DNA of 6,202 bases from Planctomycetota bacterium (GTDB taxonomy: Bacteria > Planctomycetota > Phycisphaerae > UBA1845 > PWPN01). Below the pieces are notes generated by a model. The model did not search any database and was not told the DNA's origin. It saw only the letters and a program-made list of their open reading frames with translations. The position numbers and the translations under genes are program-made. Positions 1-4,486 of the stretch are shown in pieces. The stretch spans positions 959,219 through 965,420 of the forward strand of contig CP070790.1 of the NCBI GenBank assembly GCA_020346805.1. Direction: 5' to 3'. The stretch's first letter is position 1; each line of letters opens with the position of its first letter.

Positions 1-2
1 AG

Positions 3-1049
3 ATCGACGATACCCACGTCTACTGGAACCTCAACACCGAGTACGAAATCTTCAGTCTTGAGGGTAGCAGGGGAAGGCAGGGTGAGTTGGTCCAAGGAGC
101 GATTATGTTCCTCGGTCATCAAAAGCCCTTTACCCAAACATGCCCGCCCATCGGCCCCATAGCTGCCGAAGCACGCCGGCAAGGGGCCATCATCGATTGG
201 GATAAACACAATTGGCCCTGGTCCGCCATGTTAGTCCCCGTCGCCGGCATCGAAACCATAGAGCTCAGCAACAATCACATGTGGCGCCTCACCCCTTTCG
301 TTTTCAGCCGCTTTGGCGAACCCGCCCCCGACTGGATGAATCGATCCTTTGATAATCGAGGTTGGGCCGAGTTTGGCTTCCAGACCTATTATGCCCTGCT
401 CAATAGCGGCTTCTTCATCAGAGCCGGTGCCGGAACCGCCAACGGTGTGCATCCCGTACCCCTCGGATTCAGCCGGGTATACGTCAAAATCGACGGCCCA
501 TTCTCCTACCAAAAATGGCTTGAAGGTCTGAAAAAAGGACGAAGCTTCACTACTAACGGCCCCATGCTATTTCTCACCGTCGACCACATGCTCCCCGGCG
601 ACAGAAAAAAGATCCCCGCCGGCCAAAACACAAAAGTCCGGATCAATCTGAAAGCCCAATCGGTCAACCATCTGGAAAATATCGAAATAATCGTCAACGG
701 ACGAGTCGTTCATACCTTTGATTGCTCAAAGACCGAAAATAGAACTCATTGCGCTTATAATCATACTATTGATATTAAAGGCACCAGTTGGATAGCCGCC
801 CGTTGTTTCGAAATACCGCCCAAAGACAATGTTCGTTTCGCTCACACCGGCCCTGTCTTCTTTGACGATCCCACTCAATCTTTGCTGCCCGAAAGACGCC
901 AGATCGAATTCTTCCTCGACAGTGTGCACCGAGCCATCGAACGTTATGGCGATAAATTGTCTCCTGCGGCCCGCGCCGAATACCAAAAAGCCCTCCAGGC
1001 ATATCGCGCCGCCGCCAAAACCGGAATAAACAGTCAAGCAAAACCATAA
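3..1049 (+). CDS. CehA/McbA-type (PHP-like) metallohydrolase, 3' part; 5' end outside window
   Basis: The frame is open from the first bases to the TAA at 1047-1049, giving 348 residues without a start, so I treat it as truncated by the window edge; a TTG at 87 has no clear ribosome binding site. Residues below count from nt 3. Visible blocks fit my memory of CehA/McbA family metallohydrolases: DWDKHNWPW (65-73), IELSNNHMWR (86-95), FGFQTYYALLNSGF (124-137), GTANGVHPVPLGF (144-156), GPFSYQKWLEGLKKGRSF (165-182), TTNGPM (183-188), and a beta-rich C-terminal part with RFAHTGPV near 265. The family belongs to the PHP superfamily, named after carbaryl and carbofuran hydrolases; most members have no known substrate. 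The N-terminal metal-binding motifs and any signal peptide are off the window. The spot where PHP proteins often have Asp-x-His reads GTANGVH, so the metal site may be altered. The family call is fairly sure; the substrate is unknown. Confidence 0.82.
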   Translation: MDDTHVYWNLNTEYEIFSLEGSRGRQGELVQGAIMFLGHQKPFTQTCPPIGPIAAEARRQGAIIDWDKHNWPWSAMLVPVAGIETIELSNNHMWRLTPFVFSRFGEPAPDWMNRSFDNRGWAEFGFQTYYALLNSGFFIRAGAGTANGVHPVPLGFSRVYVKIDGPFSYQKWLEGLKKGRSFTTNGPMLFLTVDHMLPGDRKKIPAGQNTKVRINLKAQSVNHLENIEIIVNGRVVHTFDCSKTENRTHCAYNHTIDIKGTSWIAARCFEIPPKDNVRFAHTGPVFFDDPTQSLLPERRQIEFFLDSVHRAIERYGDKLSPAARAEYQKALQAYRAAAKTGINSQAKP

Positions 1050-1082
1050 ATCGTGACATGTTGATTTGTGTTGACTTTTTAT

Positions 1083-1103
1083 ACACCTCTCCACCGTAGG
1101 TGT
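1083..1103 (+). terminator. Weak hairpin after the metallohydrolase gene, possible terminator
   Basis: ACACCT at 1083-1088 and AGGTGT at 1098-1103 form a perfect 6-bp inverted repeat with a 9-nt loop, 34 nt past the stop codon. The following bases (TTGTGCGTGT) are T/G-rich but not a real T-tract, so intrinsic termination would be weak at best. Confidence 0.22.
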
Positions 1104-1120
1104 TTGTGCGTGTCTCAAGA

Positions 1121-1179
1121 CCGGAAACCGATAATATAATCCCTTACCATTAAGTAAATTGTTATTATTTCTTTTCCGG
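1121..1179. repeat. Composite AT-rich inverted repeat
   Basis: CCGGAAA (1121-1127) pairs with TTTCCGG (1173-1179). Inside it, after short unpaired stretches of 3 and 4 nt, ATAATA (1131-1136) pairs with TATTAT (1163-1168), leaving a 26-nt AT-rich loop. Both arms are perfect. The whole could fold as an RNA stem or act as a protein-binding site; no function can be assigned. Confidence 0.3.
1135..1140 (+). promoter_or_regulatory. Consensus -10 hexamer, possible promoter
   Basis: TATAAT matches the sigma-70 -10 consensus exactly and lies inside the composite inverted repeat. No good -35 box is found 16-18 nt upstream (the best is a GTCTCA-like stretch at 1112-1117). If active, it would give the coiled-coil gene a leader of more than 400 nt. 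In AT-rich sequence such a match may arise by chance. Confidence 0.2.
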
Positions 1180-1444
1180 ACTAAAGGATTGACCGGGGGT
1201 GCTTATAAATTGATGTCCGGTAACCTTAATCGTCGGGTTTGCCGCACGTTGTAGCCTTTCAACAGCACTATTAACCTCATATTTCATAGCCTCTTAGACC
1301 TGTAAGTTGTATGATCCCTCTTCCATTTGTGTTGTTTTTTCACAACATCACATCACATCTCCTATGGATAAACATTCTTACCCCGTACAGCTTGAATACG
1401 TGTAACCTCTTGTCAGAGCGAAAGATCCGACTACTTTTCAGATA

Positions 1445-1546
1445 ATGATATTTTTGCCTCTCATTGGCACCACCATTGCAACAATTCTCATCCGACAGGA
1501 CCGGCAAGCGGCCCCGCCTGTGGAGGTGAGGCTGAGAGTGATTTGA
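1445..1546 (+). CDS. Possible 33-residue membrane microprotein (doubtful)
   Basis: An ATG at 1445 opens 33 codons ending in TGA at 1544-1546. The first 16 residues (MIFLPLIGTTIATILI) would suit a short membrane segment, followed by a charged stretch RQDRQ and a Pro/Val-rich tail. There is no Shine-Dalgarno sequence before the ATG, and the 3' half overlaps the two hairpins in front of the coiled-coil gene. It could be a leader peptide coupled to RNA folding, or simply chance. Confidence 0.17.
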   Translation: MIFLPLIGTTIATILIRQDRQAAPPVEVRLRVI

Positions 1547-1570
1547 TGGCAAAGGCCGTCTCCCATTTTT
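1495..1570 (+). promoter_or_regulatory. Two adjacent leader hairpins with a T-run, attenuator-like
   Basis: ACAGG (1495-1499) pairs with CCTGT (1517-1521), with an inner CCG/CGG. The very next base starts GGAGGTG (1522-1528), which pairs with CGTCTCC (1557-1563) using two G-U pairs. CATTTTT follows at 1564-1570, and the ribosome binding site of the coiled-coil gene begins 5 nt later. A hairpin followed by five T just ahead of a gene resembles an attenuator. A CTGAGA string inside recalls TPP riboswitches, but the rest of that consensus is absent. Confidence 0.3.
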
Positions 1571-1574
1571 CACA

Positions 1575-1580
1575 GGGGAG
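1575..1580 (+). promoter_or_regulatory. Ribosome binding site of the coiled-coil gene
   Basis: GGGGAG lies 6 nt before the ATG at 1587 and fixes that start. It is the clearest Shine-Dalgarno sequence in the left half of the window, and supports the small ORF being translated. Confidence 0.6.
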
Positions 1581-1586
1581 AAAGTC

Positions 1587-1850
1587 ATGGACGAAGGAAT
1601 ATTTCAGAAAAAATTGGGTGAACTGGTAGCTGAGATAAACTGTATACCGCAAAGTGAGCGCCAGAAACTGGCCCTCCTGGCCCAGGAAACCAAGCAGCGA
1701 CATCAGGAACTAAAGAAAACTGTCAATAGCTTGCATGAAAGTATTGATTTTCTCAGATTATCCATCAAGTATTTGTTATTTGACCTGGAAGCTACTCGTC
1801 GCGAAAACAACTACTTGAGGAAAATGTTGGAGGAAGGCTCGGGCAAGTAA
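1587..1850 (+). CDS. Small coiled-coil protein of unknown function, 87 aa
   Basis: The ATG at 1587 follows a strong ribosome binding site, and the frame ends in TAA at 1848-1850. The protein is highly charged and almost entirely helical in character. Residues 1-20 form a short amphipathic helix, PQSER (21-25) looks like a turn, and 26-83 have repeated hydrophobic positions in Lys/Glu/Gln/Arg-rich sequence, as in a coiled coil. The C-terminal block SIKYLLFDLEATRRENNYLRK (59-79) is the most distinctive part; from memory, similar small proteins recur in planctomycetes, but I cannot name a family or function. There is no signal peptide, membrane segment, Cys motif or helix-turn-helix that I can see. 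It probably forms oligomers and acts by binding a partner. It appears to be a single-gene unit, with structured RNA before it and a strong hairpin after it. That it is a gene is fairly sure; its role is unknown. Confidence 0.8.
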   Translation: MDEGIFQKKLGELVAEINCIPQSERQKLALLAQETKQRHQELKKTVNSLHESIDFLRLSIKYLLFDLEATRRENNYLRKMLEEGSGK

Positions 1851-1935
1851 TGCCCGCCGACCGGCCCGGATATTTATATGTTAGTAGTGTGGGGAATAGG
1901 AGCACATACAGAGTCATAAACGAGAGCGTGGTGGT

Positions 1936-1972
1936 TTAACGTCCGATCGGTTGTAAGCCGGTCGGACGTTAA
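1936..1972 (+). terminator. 15-bp hairpin after the coiled-coil gene, probable terminator
   Basis: The arm at 1936-1950 (TTAACGTCCGATCGG) pairs with 1958-1972 over 15 bp with one G-U pair and a 7-nt loop (TTGTAAG). It starts 86 nt after the stop codon. The stem is long and strong, but the following TGTTTATG is only modestly T-rich, so it may stop transcription, protect an RNA end, or both. The near-symmetry would also allow a hairpin in RNA read from the other strand. Confidence 0.6.
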
Positions 1973-1999
1973 TGTTTATGGGCCAAATCAAGGAAAAAA

Positions 2000-2125
2000 A
2001 TGTTCGTTTACTTAATAACACATCTTTTATGTCACCTGCCCAATAGCCTCGAAAGATCGGCAGTATTTATGCCTCTGTTGTATTATTTTAATAAACGTTT
2101 ACAATTCCTGTCGCAGTTTCGTTAA
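2000..2125 (+). CDS. Possible 41-residue small protein (doubtful)
   Basis: An ATG at 2000 preceded by AAGGA at 1990-1994 (5 nt spacing) opens 41 codons, ending in TAA at 2123-2125. The predicted peptide begins MFVYLITHLLCHLPNSLERS and ends in a basic, aromatic stretch; its N-terminus is hydrophobic enough for a weak membrane or signal segment. It starts 27 nt after the strong hairpin. I know no similar protein. Its AT-rich composition and short length make chance a serious alternative. Confidence 0.2.
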   Translation: MFVYLITHLLCHLPNSLERSAVFMPLLYYFNKRLQFLSQFR

Positions 2126-2184
2126 TTTGAATTTCATATACCGGTTTACTACTTGGTAACCTATGAGTGATTAATTCTGTGCTA

Positions 2185-2213
2185 TTGTGGGCCTCATGCC
2201 CTGTCGATAATAT
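2185..2213 (+). promoter_or_regulatory. Weak sigma-70-like promoter candidate for the ATP-grasp/HAD unit
   Basis: TTGTGG (2185-2190) and TAATAT (2208-2213) are separated by 17 nt. They match three and four of six consensus positions. An overlapping GATAAT (2206-2211) is a better -10 box but leaves only a 15-nt spacer. A start here would give a leader of about 100 nt before the ATG at 2326. Confidence 0.2.
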
Positions 2214-2261
2214 GCCAACAGACCCAAATGTTTTCGTATCGCAAGACAGGTGTCGAAAAAA

Positions 2262-2282
2262 GTGGGCTCGGCTTTGGCCCAT
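2262..2282. repeat. Leader hairpin beside an A-run (minus-strand terminator-like)
   Basis: GTGGGCT (2262-2268) and GGCCCAT (2276-2282) can pair over 7 bp with G-U at both ends, around a 7-nt loop. A run of six A at 2256-2261 sits just before it. Read on the minus strand this is a 5-bp GC stem followed by six T, which resembles a small intrinsic terminator, though no minus-strand gene is seen upstream of it. On the plus strand it would be part of the leader of the ATP-grasp gene. Confidence 0.25.
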
Positions 2283-2325
2283 GTAACCAATTTTCGTGTA
2301 AGCCCCTTGATTGGTTAGGTGGCAG

Positions 2326-3366
2326 ATGAGTGAAAAAAACATATCAGGATTATTTGGCGCAGGCGCCCGACGCCGGCAGGTCCGTATCATGTTTACCTGT
2401 GCCGGCCGGCGAGTCGAATTGATCGATGCCTTTAAAAATGCCGCCCGGGCACTCAAAATAAAAGTTCTCATGCACGCCGCCGATGTCGATTCCTCTTTTG
2501 CCGCCTCTTGTGTCGCTGATCGGTCGCACCAGGTGCCTCCTATTCAGTCACCAAACTATATCCCAGCTCTGCTAAGCATAGCCAAACGCGAAAAAATCGA
2601 CTTGTTGATACCGCTTATTGATACCGAACTGTCCCAGCTGGCTCGCGCCCGAGACCGTTTTCTACGCCTGCGATGCGGTGCGATTATCTCCTCATCTGGG
2701 GTTGTTAAAATCTGCCAGGATAAGCTTTTGACTTATGATCTGCTCAGCCGCCACCAAATCGATACCCCAAAAACATGGACCTATCAACAAATTATGAAAC
2801 GCCGCCGACACAACTTTCCTTATTTCCTGAAGCCCAGAAAAGGTAGTGCCAGCAAAGGCAATTTTGTATTACGCAACCAGGCAGACCTCAAAGCACTCGC
2901 TCCACGAGTCCCCGAAGCCATTATTCAGGAATTCGTGCCCGGAATTGAGCATACCCTCGATGTATATACCGGGTTGGACGGACAACCTAAAAGCGTCGTC
3001 CCTCGTAAACGCCTCGAGGTGCGAGGAGGAGAAGTTACCAGGGCCATGACCGTAAACCATCCTGGTATTATTGAAACCGGCGTTCGCGTCGCCCGGGCAT
3101 TGGTCGAATGTGTTGGGGTCATTACTATTCAACTGTTTCTGACACCCGACGGCCGAATCCGCGTAATCGAAATTAATCCCAGATTCGGAGGCGGGGTGCC
3201 TCTGGCTATACACGCCGGGGCAGATTTCCCTAAGTGGCTTTTGTCGGAATGGTTGGGACGTCGACCGCGAATAAAAAAGGTAAATTTCCGCGACGGCGTG
3301 ATGATGTTGAGGTATCATCAATCTTTCTTCCAGGAGGGTATGTCCTCTCATGCTAGGGGGACGTAA
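2326..3366 (+). CDS. ATP-grasp enzyme, carbamoyl-phosphate-synthase-like fold
   Basis: I choose the ATG at 2326 because AGGTGG (2317-2322) precedes it; an in-frame TTG at 2311 and a later ATG at 2389 (where family similarity begins) are alternatives. The product is 346 aa. Residues 20-125 form the pre-ATP-grasp part, with FTCAGRRVELIDAF (23-36) and LLIPLIDTEL (93-102). The ATP-grasp part has CQDKLLTY (130-137), a glycine-rich loop KPRKGSASKG (169-178), QEFVPGIEH (201-209), and Q269 with EINPRFGGG (282-290), where Q269, E282 and N284 match the metal ligands of carbamoyl-phosphate synthase. Such enzymes activate a carboxylate as an acyl phosphate and pass it to an amine or other nucleophile. 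No glutaminase or other fused domain is present, so it is not a complete carbamoyl-phosphate synthase. The HAD gene follows after 2 nt and a polysaccharide export gene lies downstream, suggesting cell-surface polysaccharide work. The substrate is unknown. Confidence 0.85.
   Translation: MSEKNISGLFGAGARRRQVRIMFTCAGRRVELIDAFKNAARALKIKVLMHAADVDSSFAASCVADRSHQVPPIQSPNYIPALLSIAKREKIDLLIPLIDTELSQLARARDRFLRLRCGAIISSSGVVKICQDKLLTYDLLSRHQIDTPKTWTYQQIMKRRRHNFPYFLKPRKGSASKGNFVLRNQADLKALAPRVPEAIIQEFVPGIEHTLDVYTGLDGQPKSVVPRKRLEVRGGEVTRAMTVNHPGIIETGVRVARALVECVGVITIQLFLTPDGRIRVIEINPRFGGGVPLAIHAGADFPKWLLSEWLGRRPRIKKVNFRDGVMMLRYHQSFFQEGMSSHARGT
3355..3360 (+). promoter_or_regulatory. Ribosome binding site of the HAD gene, inside the ATP-grasp gene
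   Basis: AGGGGG lies 8 nt before the ATG at 3369 and within the last codons of the ATP-grasp gene. It supports the chosen start and translational coupling of the two genes. Confidence 0.55.
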
Positions 3367-3368
3367 AC

Positions 3369-4058
3369 ATGTCTACTGTGAAAATCTCCGCTATTCATGT
3401 TGTCGTGTTTGATTTGGACGACACCCTCTACCCGGAACGTTCTTTTGCCTATAGCGGGTTTGATGCCGTCGCGGATTGGCTCCGCAAACAGATTAAATGC
3501 CCCACCGAACCGGCTAAACGGATGCGCGAAATTTTCGAGACGCAAGACCGCGCACACGTGTTTGATCGTTTAATGAATGAGTGGGGCTGCCGGCAAACCG
3601 CCCAAATGGTGGCCGGCATGATTGAGGTATATCGCTTACACACGCCCGATATTAAACTCTACGACGATGCTCACACCATCTTGACTGAATGGTCGGGCCG
3701 ATTTCCGTTGGCCCTGATCAGTGATGGGTTGGCCCATGTTCAGCAACGAAAAATCGATGCCCTGGGACTCGCCGAACGACTGGATGCCGTTATTTTGACC
3801 GATCGCTGGGGAAAAGAATTCTGGAAACCACATCCCCGCGCCTTCCGGGAAGTAGAGAAAATCTGGGGATATCGTGCCCGCTCATGTCTCTATATCGCCG
3901 ACAATGCCGAGAAAGATTTTCAAGCACCCCGAAAACTCGGCTGGCAGACCATACGCATCCGACGTCCTGATGGAATTTATGCCAAGATCGCCTCACAGAT
4001 CGGCAGCAAGCCGGATTACCAAATCACATCCCTCAGCCAAATTGATTTAACTTCATGA
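3369..4058 (+). CDS. HAD-superfamily hydrolase (probable small-molecule phosphatase)
   Basis: The ATG at 3369 is 2 nt after the ATP-grasp stop and has a good ribosome binding site; the product is 229 aa, a usual length for a HAD phosphatase with a helical cap. All four HAD motifs are visible: motif I FDLDDTLY (14-21, nucleophile D15 and acid/base D17), motif II LISDG (116-120, S118), motif III FWKPHP (151-156, K153) and motif IV IADNAEKDF (176-184, D178 and D183). Residues 22-95 are helical and would form a cap of the C1 type between motifs I and II, which favours small phosphorylated substrates over proteins. There is no signal peptide, so it acts in the cytoplasm. The tight coupling suggests that it handles a substrate or product of the ATP-grasp enzyme. 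Sugar-phosphate or phosphoglycolate-like substrates are possible, but none can be read from sequence. The family is certain, the substrate unknown. Confidence 0.9.
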   Translation: MSTVKISAIHVVVFDLDDTLYPERSFAYSGFDAVADWLRKQIKCPTEPAKRMREIFETQDRAHVFDRLMNEWGCRQTAQMVAGMIEVYRLHTPDIKLYDDAHTILTEWSGRFPLALISDGLAHVQQRKIDALGLAERLDAVILTDRWGKEFWKPHPRAFREVEKIWGYRARSCLYIADNAEKDFQAPRKLGWQTIRIRRPDGIYAKIASQIGSKPDYQITSLSQIDLTS

Positions 4059-4097
4059 CACAAAAGAACTTATGTGCTGCGTATACCCTTGTTTGTT

Positions 4098-4132
4098 CGA
4101 TCTGGCAAATCCGCCGGTTGATCTGCCGATCG
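4098..4132 (+). terminator. Bulged hairpin after the HAD gene, possible terminator
   Basis: CGATC (4098-4102), a bulged T, then GGCA (4104-4107) pairs with TGCC (4124-4127) and GATCG (4128-4132): nine pairs with one bulge and a 16-nt loop. It begins 40 nt after the HAD stop codon. No T-run follows, so it is at best a Rho-type or RNA-end-protecting structure. Confidence 0.27.
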
Positions 4133-4157
4133 CACCCAAAGCGGAACACGGTTTAAT

Positions 4158-4194
4158 TTGACATAAAACTGCGTTTTATCGTGAACCTTATACA
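4158..4194 (+). promoter_or_regulatory. Promoter/operator candidate with a 17-nt palindrome
   Basis: TTGACA (4158-4163) is a perfect -35 hexamer, and TATACA (4189-4194) resembles a -10 box, but the 25-nt spacer is too long for a standard sigma-70 promoter. Overlapping the last base of the -35 box is a perfect inverted repeat, ATAAAAC-TGC-GTTTTAT (4163-4179), which looks like a dimeric repressor or activator site. A regulator bending the DNA, or a different -10 box, could reconcile the spacing. It would control the export gene, with a leader of about 290 nt. Confidence 0.3.
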
Positions 4195-4214
4195 CTCGCG
4201 AACCATACAGTTGA

Positions 4215-4237
4215 TATGGAGCTATGGAGCTATGGAG
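4215..4237. repeat. Tandem 8-bp repeat (TATGGAGC, nearly 3 copies)
   Basis: TATGGAGC occurs at 4215-4222 and 4223-4230, followed by TATGGAG at 4231-4237. Each copy contains ATGGAG, that is, both an ATG and a GGAG ribosome-binding-like core. Copy number could change by slippage and would then alter the spacing of start and Shine-Dalgarno-like signals ahead of 4248. Confidence 0.6.
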
Positions 4238-4247
4238 GGGCATTTTA

Positions 4248-4451
4248 ATGCGATCTAAGAGCCTCTGCCCTCAATACTGCTATTGTCGAATGCCGATAAG
4301 TACTTGTCTGGCCTGTCTCTACGGCGATCTTGCCCGTGAGTGGAGATGGGTCATTAAATGTTCGACGAGATGCTGGATAACCCAGATCTACCTGCGTCTT
4401 TATGGAAGGTGGATCGAGAGGGTGGGGTATATCTATGTGAGTAAACAATGA
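4248..4451 (+). CDS. Doubtful 67-residue Cys/Trp-rich ORF
   Basis: An ATG at 4248 has GGAGGGG ending 7 nt upstream, a good ribosome binding site, and runs to TGA at 4449-4451; an in-frame ATG at 4224 lies in the tandem repeat. The product has seven Cys (including CPQYCYC and CLACL) and four Trp but no recognisable fold, signal peptide or metal motif. Within it, in another frame, an ATG at 4358 opens 28 codons (MFDEMLDNPDLPASLWKVDR...) of more protein-like composition. The unusual Cys/Trp content argues that the 67-residue frame is not coding, though the strong ribosome binding site keeps it open. Confidence 0.2.
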   Translation: MRSKSLCPQYCYCRMPISTCLACLYGDLAREWRWVIKCSTRCWITQIYLRLYGRWIERVGYIYVSKQ

Positions 4452-4486
4452 GTCTGGTTCTGTTTGAGTTAATCTGGTAGGCGCTC

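Larger units (their letters stand above)
1050..1586. other. Intergenic region, 537 nt, with inverted repeats and no convincing full-size gene
   Basis: No long ORF with a ribosome binding site is present on either strand. What can be seen: a 6-bp inverted repeat at 1083-1103 just after the metallohydrolase gene; a composite AT-rich hairpin at 1121-1179 holding a TATAAT hexamer; a weak 6-bp hairpin at 1330-1347 (TGTTGT/ACAACA around a T-rich loop); a possible 33-codon ORF at 1445-1546; and two adjacent hairpins at 1495-1563 immediately upstream of the next gene. The region may hold the promoter and a long leader for the coiled-coil gene. Confidence 0.6.
1973..2325. other. Intergenic leader region upstream of the ATP-grasp gene
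   Basis: This AT-rich stretch of about 350 nt has no sure gene. It holds a possible 41-codon ORF at 2000-2125, a weak promoter-like pair at 2185-2213 and a leader hairpin at 2262-2282. A minus-strand reading of 127 codons crosses much of it and the start of the ATP-grasp gene, but shows no recognisable motif. Confidence 0.5.
4059..4486. other. Intergenic region upstream of the export gene, 428 nt
   Basis: The gap between the HAD and export genes is too long for a tight operon. It holds a bulged hairpin (4098-4132), a 17-nt palindrome beside a TTGACA box (4158-4194), an 8-bp tandem repeat (4215-4237) and a doubtful Cys- and Trp-rich ORF (4248-4451). I see no riboswitch I can name. A separate promoter for the export gene probably lies here. 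Confidence 0.5.

Noticed and set aside
726..1118. Minus-strand reading of 130 codons under the metallohydrolase gene
   Set aside because: It overlaps a well-supported coding region, has no recognisable motif and no ribosome binding site that stands out.
1372..1402. Other very short plus-strand reading (13-14 codons) in the first intergenic gap
   Set aside because: Too short, without a ribosome binding site or any protein-like pattern.
1522..1563. Possible TPP riboswitch because of a GGCTGAGA string
   Set aside because: Only the CTGAGA core is present; the other conserved TPP blocks (GGGGTGC-like start, CCTGATCTGG-like second half) are missing.
2311..2325. Earlier TTG start (2311) for the ATP-grasp gene
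   Set aside because: The ATG at 2326 has AGGTGG just ahead of it, whereas the TTG has no comparable ribosome binding site.
2869..3351. Minus-strand reading of 160 codons inside the ATP-grasp gene
   Set aside because: It lies entirely opposite conserved ATP-grasp motifs, and its own sequence shows no domain; it is explained by codon bias of the real gene.
4101..4150. Possible c-di-GMP (GEMM) riboswitch because of GGCAAAT and CGCACCCAAAGC strings
   Set aside because: The spacing and core do not follow the GEMM-I consensus, and no tetraloop/receptor helices can be drawn around them.
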